Under the pieces are notes generated by a model that was given only the letters and a program-made list of their open reading frames with translations, did no database searches and was not told the DNA's origin. This document shows positions 1 to 8,048 of a DNA stretch of 64,000 nt, one piece after another. The stretch is taken from assembly GCA_903888515.1 (NCBI GenBank), contig CAISTY010000185.1, forward strand, positions 32,134-96,133, read 5' to 3'. How positions within the stretch are numbered: the stretch's first letter is position 1; the number at the start of each line of letters is the position of its first letter. The stretch comes from Akkermansiaceae bacterium. GTDB lineage: Bacteria > Verrucomicrobiota > Verrucomicrobiia > Verrucomicrobiales > Akkermansiaceae. The position numbers were made by a program, and so were the translations under genes.

Positions 1-1
1 T

Positions 2-325
2 GTGCCTGCCGTCATGGTGGCGATGACCGTGTCGCCCAAAACCGCAGTCGTCGTCCTGACCCTCTATCTCTTGTTCCAGCTGTTCGAAAATTATTTCATC
101 GTACCCAAGGTCTATGGCAAGAACCTCCGGTTGTCGACCCTCACCGTGCTGTTAGGCCTGCTCGCCGGCGTGCTGATCGCAGGTATTCCCGGATCCCTGG
201 CGACCCTGCCGATCAACGCCTCCTATGCCGCCATCGAACGCATCTGGCTCAAACAATTCCTGCGCGACGGCGTCTCCGAAAAACATGCATCACAGATGGA
301 CGAGGCGTTTGGCGGGCAAGACTAA
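2..325 (+). CDS. AI-2E family transporter, C-terminal part (cut by window edge)
   Basis: The gene enters from the left edge, so only the last ~107 residues are visible and the apparent GTG at position 2 is unlikely to be the true start. The stretch NYFIVPKVYGK followed by a leucine- and glycine-rich hydrophobic run and the IPGSLATLP turn matches the last membrane segments of the AI-2E/PerM (UPF0118) family. These are multi-pass inner-membrane proteins; members act as exporters of the quorum signal AI-2 or as Na+/H+ antiporters. Substrate cannot be told from this fragment. The charged tail after LKQFLRDG is cytoplasmic in the family. Confidence 0.8.
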   Translation: MPAVMVAMTVSPKTAVVVLTLYLLFQLFENYFIVPKVYGKNLRLSTLTVLLGLLAGVLIAGIPGSLATLPINASYAAIERIWLKQFLRDGVSEKHASQMDEAFGGQD

Positions 326-419
326 TTTCCCGACGGTAAGCCGCCAGCAGGCTGTGGCCTTGCTGGAAGAAGCCAGTGAACTGCTCCTCGCCCCCGCCTG
401 AATGCGCATCGAACGCATG

Positions 420-773
420 CTAGGCCACGACGGTCACCATTTGCTGGTCAACCTCCACAAGCGTGCAGCGATGCAACGCTATTTCGATCTCAGGAAGATG
501 GGTTTCAAACATCAACTTGGTCGACTTTAATCCCAGGTTGCCAGTGCGAACCAGAATCAACTTCCAAGGACGACCGTGCAGAAGATGGGAGTAGTAAAAA
601 TCCGTGTCTTTAGTCACGACCACCCGCATCTCGGCCATGGAAACCTCGTTTAACAGACCATCGCGCGAAGCGTTCTGATCAGGCATGTCCAGTGTGTGAA
701 TTGCATCATGTCCTGCTGCCTGGAACACGGCACGCAGGCTGGGCGGCAAGTGCGCATCGATTAGAAACTTCAT
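420..773 (-). CDS. DUF5615 PIN-like toxin
   Basis: 117-residue protein starting MKFLIDAHLPP. The N-terminal FLIDAHLP, the central VVVTKDTDFY and the later RTGNLG are the three conserved acidic/polar blocks of the DUF5615 (Mut7-C-like) PIN fold, whose members are predicted metal-dependent RNases. I start at 773 because the upstream 19 codons overlap the neighbour and show no family similarity, and because this ATG overlaps the DUF433 stop as ATGA. Order and overlap (antitoxin first, toxin second) are those of DUF433/DUF5615 toxin-antitoxin pairs. Activity on RNA is inferred from the family. Confidence 0.8.
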   Translation of the reverse strand: MKFLIDAHLPPSLRAVFQAAGHDAIHTLDMPDQNASRDGLLNEVSMAEMRVVVTKDTDFYYSHLLHGRPWKLILVRTGNLGLKSTKLMFETHLPEIEIALHRCTLVEVDQQMVTVVA

Positions 774-1024
774 GCCGCAAAGAAGTGCACGCTCCGAAGT
801 TTTAGAGATTGCGCCGCAAATTGAATACAAGCTTGAAGGTCTTCCCGCTGCAAATCCGGAAATTCCGCTAGCATGTCATCAAACGAATCGCCGCCAGCAA
901 GGTATTCAAGGAGCGATTCGACGGGATAACGGAGGCCGCGAATTACCGGCTTTCCATGGCAAACGGTGGGATCAATCGTGATCCGATTCAGCAGCGTCGC
1001 GTTCTCATTCGGCGTAGCGTTCAT
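770..1024 (-). CDS. DUF433 antitoxin
   Basis: 84-residue protein with the DUF433 pattern: RITIDPTVCHGKPVIRG, then a run ending in LAEFPDLQREDLQACIQFA. DUF433 proteins are small winged-helix-like antitoxins that neutralise a PIN-like partner and probably repress their own operon. The stop overlaps the start of the DUF5615 gene by four bases, so the two are translationally coupled. The start ATG at 1024 has upstream AT-rich sequence; no clear operator palindrome was seen. Confidence 0.82.
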   Translation of the reverse strand: MNATPNENATLLNRITIDPTVCHGKPVIRGLRYPVESLLEYLAGGDSFDDMLAEFPDLQREDLQACIQFAAQSLKLRSVHFFAA

Positions 1025-1321
1025 GGGAGTATCTTAAACCCGTGATGCCCTATTGCAACACGAACTTTTTGCCTGCGCGGCGCGGCGGACGGGTTCGAGG
1101 AATCCTGCCCGGTCAGATGGATTCCGGCGAAAGCCGGATCCGGTCTTCGGTCATGTCATCCGGGCCGTGCGCGACCGCAACGAGGCCGGTGAGAGGCGTT
1201 CCATCCGCCCGCTTCAACTGGAAGCCCGCGAGTTTCCTTGCGGCCAGGTCCGGGAATCCGGCTGGCCGGGCAGGTTCCTCCTCAGCTGTTGGTGTTTTGG
1301 GCGGTGTCCATTTTACACGGG
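1025..1321. other. Gene-poor stretch, possible decayed minus-strand gene
   Basis: No intact gene was found. On the minus strand an open frame without a usable start reads through about 1330 to 1123 and ends in ...RIRLSPESI. It is compositionally coding-like (for example AGFQLKRADGTPLTG) but I do not recognise it. It may be the tail of a gene whose front was lost when the debris to its right was assembled. Confidence 0.3.
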
Positions 1322-1462
1322 ACGATTCGTTTCCTTATCATCGACACCCGGACATGGTGGCCGGGGAATAAGGTTTTGGTGGCACCACAATGGATCGAGC
1401 GCGTCAATTGGGGCGACTCGGAGGTGCTGGTCAATCTTCCCAACGAGATGCCGGCACTCGAC
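1322..1462 (+). pseudogene. PRC-barrel domain fragment
   Basis: One frame reads TIRFLIIDTRTWWPGNKVLV, then PQWIERVNWGDSEVLVNLP. This is the second half of a PRC-barrel as found in stress-related PRC-barrel proteins (family pattern IRYLVVDTG-W--GRKVLISP--I--V-W). The first strand set and the start codon are missing. The frame ends where DnaJ-like sequence begins in a different frame, so this is a broken remnant and not a gene. Confidence 0.6.
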
Positions 1463-1515
1463 GACAGCCGTCACAGCCAACGCCTGACGAAATCCCGGCA
1501 GCACGAGTTCAAGTC

Positions 1516-1770
1516 ATCCGCTCTTTCCAAGTGCGCATCCCGCCCGGTGTCACCGAAGGGCGGCAAATCCGCGTCCCCGGCCATGGCGAAACGGGTCACG
1601 ATGGCGCCCCCGCTGGCGATCTTTACCTGCGGGTTCGCCACGTCGCACATCCGGATTTCACAACCCGCGAATCCGATCTGTTCCGTGAGCTGAACATCGC
1701 GCCATGGGAAGCGGTTCTGGGCTTGATTCTGATCATTTTGCCGGGGCTGTTTCTGCTAGGAAAAATTTGA
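1516..1770 (+). pseudogene. DnaJ/CbpA C-terminal domain fragment
   Basis: This frame contains FQVRIPPGVTEGRQIRVPGHG followed by GDLYLRVRHVAHPDF and DLFRELNIAPWEAVLG. That is the start of the second beta-sandwich of the DnaJ/CbpA substrate-binding region. The J domain and the rest of the C-terminal domain are absent. After EAVLG the family sequence is replaced by a hydrophobic run, LILIILPGLFLL, before a stop. Together with the PRC-barrel piece just upstream in another frame it forms a mosaic of decayed fragments. Confidence 0.65.
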
Positions 1771-1792
1771 ACCACGGAGCTGAATCGATGTT

Positions 1793-1806
1793 GGGGTGAA
1801 CACCCT
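1793..1806. promoter_or_regulatory. GGGGT-N4-ACCCY mini-palindrome, copy 1
   Basis: GGGGT GAAC ACCCT followed by ATAG, 65 bases upstream of the lipoprotein start at 1872. It belongs to a set of five similar short palindromes, all in intergenic DNA of this window (others at 5509, 6142, 6340 and 40851). It could be an operator or a short hairpin; function unknown. Confidence 0.4.
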
Positions 1807-1871
1807 ATAGCGCTGCGGTAAGATCCGGGGCTATTGTCTCCCCGATGACAACTACCAACCACATCAACCAC

Positions 1872-2318
1872 ATGAAAAACAAAGCCCTTTTCCTTTTTCT
1901 CATTACGGCAGGTATCCTTGCCGTCGGCTGCAAGAAAAAGCGTACCACCTCGGAGCAACTCGACAGGGTCCAGACGAAGACCGCTGAAGTCGCACAGGAC
2001 ATGCGGGACTTCACGTTCGCCGAAAAAGACGAATTCGTCGCCAAGATGCGCGCCGAACTCGCTGAACTGAACCGTAACTTGGACGAACTCGCCGCCAAGG
2101 TCGAAAAATCATCCACTGCGGTAAAGAGCGATGCCCAAGCCAGAATTGCCGGCTTGCGCGAGCACACGGCCCGTTTGAACAAGCAGCTTGACGAGGCCAC
2201 CAACGCCACCGTGTCTAACTGGGATAAGTTCAAAGCAGACGTTCGCAAAACGAGCGATGCGTCGAAGCAGGAATTCAAGGAAGCACGCCAGTGGCTGAGC
2301 GACAAGATCGCCCCGTGA
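1872..2318 (+). CDS. Small coiled-coil lipoprotein
   Basis: 148-residue protein. I start at the second ATG (1872) because it gives a clean lipoprotein signal: MKNK, a hydrophobic stretch, and the lipobox LAVGC with lipidated Cys about 20 residues in, followed by a KKKR run. The mature part is a charged, almost wholly helical sequence with heptad-like Leu/Ala spacing (EFVAKMRAELAELNRNLDEL), predicted to form a coiled coil. Proteins of this type are common in Verrucomicrobiota beside entericidins and are thought to be envelope stress lipoproteins. No enzymatic motif is visible. It is probably co-transcribed with the entericidin 48 bases downstream. Confidence 0.65.
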   Translation: MKNKALFLFLITAGILAVGCKKKRTTSEQLDRVQTKTAEVAQDMRDFTFAEKDEFVAKMRAELAELNRNLDELAAKVEKSSTAVKSDAQARIAGLREHTARLNKQLDEATNATVSNWDKFKADVRKTSDASKQEFKEARQWLSDKIAP

Positions 2319-2366
2319 GCCGGCCCGCACAATCTCAGTTAAAACAACCACCCCAACACAAACATT

Positions 2367-2513
2367 ATGAAAACAACACAACAACGTCTCATCCTGCTGC
2401 TGCTGGCTGCGGCACTGGTCTCCCTGTTCAGCGCAAGCTGCCGCAACACCGTACGCGGTGCCGGAAGGGATGTCCAAAACGCCGGCGATCATATTGAACG
2501 AGCGACACACTAA
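2367..2513 (+). CDS. Entericidin EcnA/B-like lipoprotein
   Basis: A 48-residue open frame: MKTTQQ, a hydrophobic signal, the lipobox SASC, then RNTVRGAGRDVQNAGDHIER. The short mature segment with GxGxDVxxAGxxI is the entericidin signature. Entericidins are tiny outer-membrane lipoproteins induced under stress; EcnB is bacteriolytic and EcnA counteracts it. The gene follows the coiled-coil lipoprotein and is followed by a strong hairpin at 2543. A second place at 7552-7613 repeats the leader and the first codons of this gene. Confidence 0.75.
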   Translation: MKTTQQRLILLLLAAALVSLFSASCRNTVRGAGRDVQNAGDHIERATH

Positions 2514-2542
2514 ACGTCCGCTCCGTTGAATCCCAGGGCGTT

Positions 2543-2569
2543 GCTGACAGACCGCACAGGTCTGTCAGC
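2543..2569 (+). terminator. Perfect 11-bp hairpin after the entericidin gene
   Basis: GCTGACAGACC, loop GCACA, then GGTCTGTCAGC: an uninterrupted 11-bp stem 29 bases after the entericidin stop. The T-rich run (CTTATTGCCTTTT) comes about 10 bases later, so it is not a textbook intrinsic terminator. Position between convergent genes fits a transcript end. Confidence 0.55.
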
Positions 2570-2631
2570 TACACACTTATTGCCTTTTAGCGGTGCGCTA
2601 TGCAGGGGCTGCGGTTGGTTTGAAGTTTCAG

Positions 2632-3327
2632 TCATGTCTTACCAGAATAGCGTTGGGCTTCCGCCCGGATCACGTTCTGGCGCACACCGAAGCGCGCGGC
2701 GATTGCTTGGACGCGCCCATGCAAGGTGCCATGGGAGTCTGACGATTGATTCCGCTCGGTAAGCACCCACCCTAAAAAGGCTTCTAGCCGGTAGCCGGCC
2801 GCCATCGCATAGCGGGCTCCGGCGATGTCGGCTTTCAGTTCGTTGGATGGGTTGGTTTGAGATTGGGTCCCCAAGTTTGCGACGAGGTGGGCGAATTCGT
2901 GGCCAAAAAGGAATGCCCAGGTATTCGGTGGCACTTTGCGGGCGGCGACTGGATGGATGGCGATGGTGCAATCGTCCAAACCGCCACGGATCATGACCAG
3001 AGGGCCGGGATTTTTTCCCAGTTCGAGGCGCCAGCGGATTTCACGCCCGGTGGCCCTGGCCACTTGGCCCGCGACCACTTGGAGTTCGGAAAAATTCATC
3101 GCCGGCCGATAACGCGGATCCGGGTAACGCCCCGTCACCGGCAGGATTTTGGACGGCGACGCACTGGGCGTCGCAACCGCTCGCGGCTCGCCCCGGGCAA
3201 GACGCGTTGCCCGTGAACCATCCGCGGTTGACATGGGCTCCCCGCTACAGGACGGGCAAGACACGAGTCCGGTGGCGGCAAGCGCCAGCAGCGTGGCCCG
3301 CAGATGATCGTGAGATGATGGACGCAT
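2632..3327 (-). CDS. Putative HEFAH zinc metallopeptidase, secreted or lipid-anchored
   Basis: About 231 residues from the ATG at 3327 (MRPSSHDHL...); a start two codons upstream (3333) is equally possible. The N-terminus has a hydrophobic run ending LVSCPSC, a likely lipobox or signal-cleavage region. The centre carries the motif FGHEFAHLVANL (HExxH) and, about 20 residues later, NELKADIAGARYA, which supplies the third ligand (ExxxD pattern) as in M48-like or small extracytoplasmic gluzincin-type peptidases. Substrate unknown. It stands alone on the minus strand, convergent with the lipoprotein pair and divergent from the ABC debris. Assignment to a peptidase clan rests on the motif only. 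Confidence 0.6.
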   Translation of the reverse strand: MRPSSHDHLRATLLALAATGLVSCPSCSGEPMSTADGSRATRLARGEPRAVATPSASPSKILPVTGRYPDPRYRPAMNFSELQVVAGQVARATGREIRWRLELGKNPGPLVMIRGGLDDCTIAIHPVAARKVPPNTWAFLFGHEFAHLVANLGTQSQTNPSNELKADIAGARYAMAAGYRLEAFLGWVLTERNQSSDSHGTLHGRVQAIAARFGVRQNVIRAEAQRYSGKT

Positions 3328-3375
3328 CGTCATTTTGATGCGACATTGGTACCACGTACCAGCGGGTGCGCAAGG

Positions 3376-3979
3376 GAACTTTGGCACATCACCAAGGCGT
3401 TCTTCAAATCGGAACGCCGTGTCAGGGCACGCGGTCTGTTAACCCTGCTGCTCATGCTTTCGCTCGCCTTCGTCGGTGTCACGGTGCTGATGAGCTACGT
3501 GGGTCGCGACCTGATTACAGCCATCGAGAAGAAGGACATCCATGCTTATTGGAGTTCAATAGGCAGGCATCGTGTGGAACCGCAACCTCGGCTTCTTCCG
3601 CAACAGTTATAATTATCTCGCGCTCGTGGTGCCCATCCTGATTGTCGCACCCCTGTTCATGAACGGGAAGATGCCATTCGGAGTGGTGACCCAAACCCTC
3701 GGTGCCTTCGCGCAAGTGCTCGGCGCGGTGTCGATCGTGGCCGACAACTTCGAGGGCCTCAGCTCCTATCTGGCCGGCATCCAGCGACTCGGCATCCTGT
3801 GGGATGACCTTGATGACTTCGATGCCGAAAAGGACCGCAGTGCCCGCGAAAGCGAAAGTCAGCTTGACAAAACCAGCTCCAGGGTGAAACTCGACCATCT
3901 CACCGTGCTCACGCCTGACGGCACAAAGTTGCTTGCGAAAGACCTTTCCTTCGAACTGGGTTTGAATCAGGCAGTATGA
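3376..3979 (+). pseudogene. SbmA/BacA/YddA-like ABC transporter, internally deleted and truncated
   Basis: The first frame (from 3376) gives ITKAFFKSERRVRARGLL, a membrane helix and LMSYVGRDLITAIEKKD, the N-terminus of YddA/SbmA-type exporters. After position ~3560 the frame changes and the sequence jumps to VWNRNLGFFRNSYNYLAL...PFGVVTQTLGAFAQVLGA, which belongs near the last membrane helices. The linker to the ATPase domain follows, but the frame stops at LSFELGLNQAV before any Walker A. So most of the membrane domain and all of the nucleotide-binding domain are missing. The stop overlaps the ATG of the next gene (ATGA), so the debris may still serve as a leader for it. Confidence 0.75.
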
Positions 3980-5445
3980 GCACCTCCAAACTCCATCCCC
4001 ATCGCGAGAACGCAGAGCTCTCGTCAGTCCGCGCGCTTGCCAATCAGGCATTCTCGCGCGCGGCAGGAACTTCGCTGATTCCCGGCAACAGCATTCGTCT
4101 GCTCAAGGACGCGCGGGAAAACTATCCGGCATGGCTCGCTGCGATTGGCGCAGCGCAGCGGCACATTCATTTCGAGAGTTACATCATTCACGACGACGAT
4201 ACCGGCCGGACGTTCGCCGATGCGCTGGTTGCCAAAGCCAGGCAAGGCGTGAAGGTGCGTCTGATTTACGATTGGTTGGGCGGCGTGGGAACCGCCTCGC
4301 GAGGGTATTGGAAGCGTCTGCGCGCCGAAGGCGTGGAAGTGCGTTGTTATAACCCGCCGCGCTGGGACACGCCGTTTGGCTGGCTCAGCCGCGACCATCG
4401 CAAGACCCTTTGCGTGGATGGCGAGATCGGATTTGTCAGCGGCTTGTGCATCGGGCGTATGTGGGCCGGCGAGCCTGACAAGAATATCGAAGCATGGCGC
4501 GACACGGGGGTCGTGATGCGCGGGCCTTGCATGGTCGAACTGGAGCAGGCCTTCGCCACGGTCTGGGCGATGATCGGGGAGCCGATCCCAGCGGAGGATC
4601 TGGCCGGTTCGGACGCAATCGCACCGCAAGGTGCAGCCGCCTTGCGCGTGGTGGCGGGCATTCCGTCCACGGGAGGCATGTTTCGTGTCGATCAACTCAT
4701 CGCAGGCCTTGCGAAAAAGCACCTCTGGCTGACCGATGCCTACTACGCGGGCATGACCAGTTATGTGCAAGCCCTGAGGTCGGCGGCGAGGGACGGCGTG
4801 GATGTGCGCCTGCTGGTGCCGAACGCAACGGACATCCTGCTGCTCAAGCCGTTGTCCCGCGCGGGTTATCGCGCCTTGTTAGAGGCCGGAGTGCGCGTTT
4901 TCGAGTGGAACGGACCGATGTTGCATGCCAAGACGGCTGTTGCCGATGGACGTTGGGCGCGGGTCGGTTCTAGCAATCTCAACATTGCCAGTTGGTTTGG
5001 CAATTGCGAAATGGATGTGGTGGTCGAGGACGAGGCGTTCGCGGGTGCGATGGAGGCGATGTTCCTCGGGGATTTGCAGCATGCGACCGAAATAGTCCTT
5101 GACGCCAAACAGAAGGTGCGCGCGCCGAATCAGCCCCGCCGTTCGCAACCGGTGTTGCGCCGTGGCGGCGGAAGTTCCGGGCGTGCCGCCGCCGGAGCGG
5201 TCCGCATCGCCAATGTCGTTGGCGCGGCATTCACCAGCCGCCGCGTGATCGAACCCGTCGAAGCCCGCATCACGGTGGCAGTTGGCGGATTGCTGCTGGG
5301 ATTGGCGATTCTCCTCGCGCTTTTTCCTCGGCTCATCGCCTATCCGTTTGTCGCGCTCTTCGTCTGGATCGCCACGGCGCTGCTCTATCAGGGCTTCAAG
5401 CTGCACCGCACCCGCGTGAAACAAAAAACCGGTTCATCCGAGTAA
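3976..5445 (+). CDS. Cardiolipin synthase / phospholipase D family protein
   Basis: 489 residues with two HKD catalytic motifs: DHRKTLCVDGEIGFVSG about residue 137 and MLHAKTAVADGRWARVGSSN about residue 314. This is the arrangement of ClsA/ClsB-type enzymes that join two phosphatidyl units at the inner membrane. IHFESYIIHDDDTG and RLIYDWLGG are also typical family blocks. Unlike ClsA, no N-terminal membrane helices are present. Instead two hydrophobic segments lie near the C-terminus (about residues 430-470), which should anchor it. Head-group specificity cannot be told. It starts with ATGA overlap on the ABC debris. No neighbour points to a special substrate. Confidence 0.85.
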   Translation: MSTSKLHPHRENAELSSVRALANQAFSRAAGTSLIPGNSIRLLKDARENYPAWLAAIGAAQRHIHFESYIIHDDDTGRTFADALVAKARQGVKVRLIYDWLGGVGTASRGYWKRLRAEGVEVRCYNPPRWDTPFGWLSRDHRKTLCVDGEIGFVSGLCIGRMWAGEPDKNIEAWRDTGVVMRGPCMVELEQAFATVWAMIGEPIPAEDLAGSDAIAPQGAAALRVVAGIPSTGGMFRVDQLIAGLAKKHLWLTDAYYAGMTSYVQALRSAARDGVDVRLLVPNATDILLLKPLSRAGYRALLEAGVRVFEWNGPMLHAKTAVADGRWARVGSSNLNIASWFGNCEMDVVVEDEAFAGAMEAMFLGDLQHATEIVLDAKQKVRAPNQPRRSQPVLRRGGGSSGRAAAGAVRIANVVGAAFTSRRVIEPVEARITVAVGGLLLGLAILLALFPRLIAYPFVALFVWIATALLYQGFKLHRTRVKQKTGSSE

Positions 5446-5769
5446 TATCTGTTCACAGGTGACTGGGTCTGGGTCATGGCGGTATGGCACGATCATGACA
5501 CTTGCCATGGGGTGTTGACCCCGTTGGAGAAACCGGCTGGGCGTGTGGAGTGACAGGTACCGGGAATGGATCGTGACTAACCCTGCCAACCTCAAACTCA
5601 TCGAGCAACTCATGGACACCCTGAGTGAGGCGATGGAGTTTGCCACCGCCGGTAGGGATAGTCCCCATAGGACGGAAATAGTAATGGGCGTAGGTTCGGT
5701 CAGTCAGCCTCCGGCGCGAACACCTTCGATGCCACCCAGGCTGGCAATCTAACCTGAAAACACAATACT
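5446..5769. other. Intergenic region with one mini-palindrome
   Basis: 324 bases with no credible gene. A stop-free stretch 5543-5752 has poor start context and no recognisable product. It contains the palindrome at 5509 (listed separately) and leads into the csbD-like gene, so it probably holds that gene's promoter. Confidence 0.4.
5509..5522. promoter_or_regulatory. GGGGT-N4-ACCCC mini-palindrome, copy 2
   Basis: GGGGT GTTG ACCCC preceded by CCAT and followed by GTTGG, which extends the dyad. About 250 bases upstream of the CsbD start. Same family as copies at 1793, 6142, 6340 and 40851. Confidence 0.4.
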
Positions 5770-5976
5770 ATGACCAAACTCGAAATCAAAGGCGACTGGA
5801 ACATCACCAAGGGCAAGCTCAAACAAAAATGGGCCAAGCTAACCGACGACGATCTCCAATATGTCGAAGGCAAGGGCGATGAATTGTTAGGCCGCATTCA
5901 GAAACGCACCGGCGAAAGCCGTGAAGCGGTCGAAAAGGCGGTCAATGAAGCATGCGCTTCCTGCGGCTGCAAATAA
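5770..5976 (+). CDS. CsbD family stress-response protein
   Basis: 68 residues beginning [21 protein letters not shown], the hallmark of the CsbD (YjbJ) family: G-W-N---GK-KQKWG, then LTDDDL and [15 protein letters not shown]. Family members are small, abundant, general-stress proteins of unknown biochemical role. The tail ends CASCGCK, a cysteine-rich ending that the standard E. coli YjbJ lacks but which is seen in many Verrucomicrobiota and Planctomycetes homologues as I recall them. Stands as a single gene with a hairpin 15 bases after the stop. Confidence 0.9.
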   Translation: MTKLEIKGDWNITKGKLKQKWAKLTDDDLQYVEGKGDELLGRIQKRTGESREAVEKAVNEACASCGCK

Positions 5977-5990
5977 GCCTGCTTGTGGTG

Positions 5991-6023
5991 CCAGCGGATG
6001 CGGGAAAATCCCGTGTCTGCTGG
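5991..6023 (+). terminator. Hairpin after csbD-like gene
   Basis: CCAGC-GGATG-CGGGA, loop AAA, TCCCG-TGTCT-GCTGG: two stem blocks of five bases separated by a nearly paired middle. Lies 15 bases after the CsbD stop. No strong T-tract follows, so Rho-independent termination is only likely. Confidence 0.5.
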
Positions 6024-6141
6024 TCAAACGCGGGGTCAGGTCTGGAGATTATGAGCCTACACGCGTGTAATTACGGATTGATTGTGAATGCAAATAATTG
6101 AACGCGGTCCAATCTAGCCACGCGTGCCGGGTGTTAGCCAT

Positions 6142-6155
6142 GGGGTCTTCACCCC
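6142..6155. promoter_or_regulatory. GGGGT-N4-ACCCC mini-palindrome, copy 3
   Basis: GGGGT CTTC ACCCC followed by TATTG. Same family as copies at 1793, 5509, 6340 and 40851. Confidence 0.4.
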
Positions 6156-6339
6156 TATTGTGTTTTCGGATGACCGGCTTCATCAAGTTGATTTTCATGA
6201 CGGCTTCCGGGATAGGGCCGCCCGCGAGAAGGCCGGACGACACCCTGGGTGTGTTTCGGCGAAGAGAAGAAATCCTTGCCGCTGAAATTACCCGGCCGGT
6301 TCCCCAGGGCGAGAATAATGTTTGGTTTTTGGGATTTTG

Positions 6340-6353
6340 GGGATTACACCCCA
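6340..6353. promoter_or_regulatory. GGGG-N6-CCCC mini-palindrome, copy 4
   Basis: GGGG ATTACA CCCC followed by ATAG. The T-A closing pair of the other copies is an A-A mismatch here. Lies 137 bases upstream of the SGNH remnant. Confidence 0.35.
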
Positions 6354-6489
6354 TAGCCAACGTGCAAACCACGATGTAGGTTTGCTGCGTAGTTGAAGAG
6401 ACGAGACCCACTCTCATTCAACGTGACAGTGCCATCTCATCATGCAGAAGCGTGGAAACTGACAAAGAAATGTTAGAAATGAATCACCC

Positions 6490-7412
6490 ATGAAGCTATC
6501 ACCCCATGTCCTCGCCGCGCTGATCCTCCAGACCGCATCCGCATCCGCGGTGGAGCAGATTGTGACCCTCGGCGATTCGCTGACCTTTGCCTACGAGGCG
6601 GAGTTCGGATTCCAAGTGGATCTATTCTTTGTCAGATACGGCGACGGTTTCAGTTCCAGAGTGCGCAACTGGGCGGAAATCCTCAATGATCCCATCTATC
6701 GGCACGAGCGCTTCGACCTGGGCACGCGCCAGAACATCAGCGTGCTTGGATTATACGATATGCTGATGTCTTCACCCCCACCCTCAGTCTGTTAGGACCG
6801 GGTCCGCTGTGCATCCACGGCATCACGTTCCAAAACACGGGGGACACCGACGGGGCCTTGGACTACGTCTGGCTTGACGGTCCGATCAGCGCGAATTTCC
6901 ATCCGAACACCAACGCCCAGGCCATCGTCGCCAACGAAATCATCGCGGCGTTCAACACGCGCTATCACACCGGCATCGCGCCGCTCACCGCCACCGAGAT
7001 GCTCGGCGGTTTACTCAAAAAGACCACCAACCAGATCGACATGACATTCGCCGCGTGGATGACCGGCTTCGGCCTCACCGGGCTAACAGGATCCGATGAT
7101 TCCGACGGCGACGGGGTTTCGGCAGCGGTGGAATTCGCCCTCGGTCTCAATCCCACCCTGCGTGACTCTCACAAAATCACCTCCGCCCTGGTGGACAACA
7201 ACGGCATCCCGGCCCTCGAACTGGCCTATCCGATCCGCCTGCCGGTTTCCAGCCACTACGCTCTGGCCCCCGCGTCATCGGTCGATCTCACATCCCCCTT
7301 CATCCCCTTTGCCGTCCCGCCGATGCCGGGCACCGACGGCATCGCCCGTGCCCGTCTGCCGCTGTTAGGTCCCAAGGGATTCCTGCGCTTGCAAAGCACG
7401 ATCACTCCGTGA
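6490..7412 (+). pseudogene. SGNH/GDSL hydrolase with internal deletion and frameshift
   Basis: The front (6490-6795) has a signal peptide and the GDSL nucleophile block IVTLGDSLTFAYEAEFG, then runs out of frame and stops. The second frame, readable from about 6760, contains VWLDGPISANFHPNTNAQAI, the C-terminal Asp/His block (DxxH-like) of the same fold. It continues into a linker with SDDSDGDGVSAAVEFALGLNP, a calcium-binding-type repeat common in secreted Verrucomicrobiota proteins. The roughly 100-150 residues that should lie between the two catalytic blocks are missing. The protein would have been an exported esterase or sialate-acetylesterase-like enzyme. In its present form it cannot be functional. 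Confidence 0.75.
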
Positions 7413-7443
7413 TCCCAAGGGGAACGCGTGTGTATCGCCGACT

Positions 7444-7466
7444 GTGTCTGGCATTTTGCCGGACAC
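7444..7466 (+). terminator. Hairpin after the SGNH remnant
   Basis: GTGTCTGGC, loop ATTTT, GCCGGACAC: a 9-bp stem with one T-G wobble, 31 bases downstream of the hydrolase remnant. No T-tract follows directly. Confidence 0.4.
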
Positions 7467-7599
7467 CCTGGGCGGTGATTCCATGCGAAGCATGATCGAT
7501 CCGCCTCAAAAGTTGGGTTTCAATCCATGGTGGGAAATCCTGCAATGGGTTTCAGTTAAAACGCATCGAACATCAAGCAAGCCACAAATAAAACAAGTT

Positions 7600-7767
7600 A
7601 TGAAAACAACATCAAATGGGAGGTGCTCCCAGCATGCCGAAGAATTGCTTTCAATTGTGCGCAAAGCCTGTCATCCTCTAACGGGCCGTCAAGAACTCCA
7701 AAGCGACAAGAAGACCATCGCCGCCTTCAAGCAGAAGGTCCAGGACGCCAAAAAGGCCCTCCAGTGA
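7600..7767 (+). pseudogene. Short frame with an entericidin-like leader, probably not functional
   Basis: The first bases (ATGAAAACAACA) and the upstream TCAGTTAAAAC (7552-7562) repeat those of the entericidin gene at 2335-2378. After six codons the two sequences part. What follows (55 residues ending FKQKVQDAKKALQ) has no hydrophobic signal and no lipobox. It looks like the front of a duplicated small lipoprotein gene joined to other sequence. It could still be a small gene of its own, but I see no support for that. Confidence 0.3.
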
Positions 7768-8048
7768 GGGCGTCAAATTCCAAGCCGCATAGCCAGGAGC
7801 ACCGACCCCGCATCCCATCCGCAGCACAACATACGCATGACCGGGCTGCCACCGTTGGCCGCATTGGCGATGGCCACCTCACAGGCGGCCGTGGGTGGTG
7901 TGGCACATGCTGCCGGAGACGAGATCCCGATAGATGGTGCGCAGGGACGCAGGCAGAGCAGGGCGGAGTGTTTGGAGCCAGCTGGGCTTCGTGACGAGTG
8001 ACCGAGAACCCGAAAGAGGAAAATAAAACGGACGGCGTACTGGCCGGG

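Larger units (their letters stand above)
6024..6489. other. Intergenic region with two mini-palindromes
   Basis: 466 bases without a supportable gene; the open frames on both strands here lack ribosome-binding sites and family similarity. Two copies of the GGGG...CCCC mini-palindrome (6142 and 6340) lie 200 bases apart. Confidence 0.4.
7413..8048. other. Gene-poor region before the EPS locus
   Basis: 636 bases with a hairpin (7444-7466) and one weak short frame (7600-7767). The rest shows no feature I can support. Confidence 0.4.

Noticed and set aside
5543..5752. 70-codon plus-strand frame before csbD
   Set aside because: No ribosome-binding site, no family and poor codon pattern; treated as intergenic.
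6098..6379. Open frames on both strands in the gap after csbD
   Set aside because: They run through the mini-palindromes and show no coding features.
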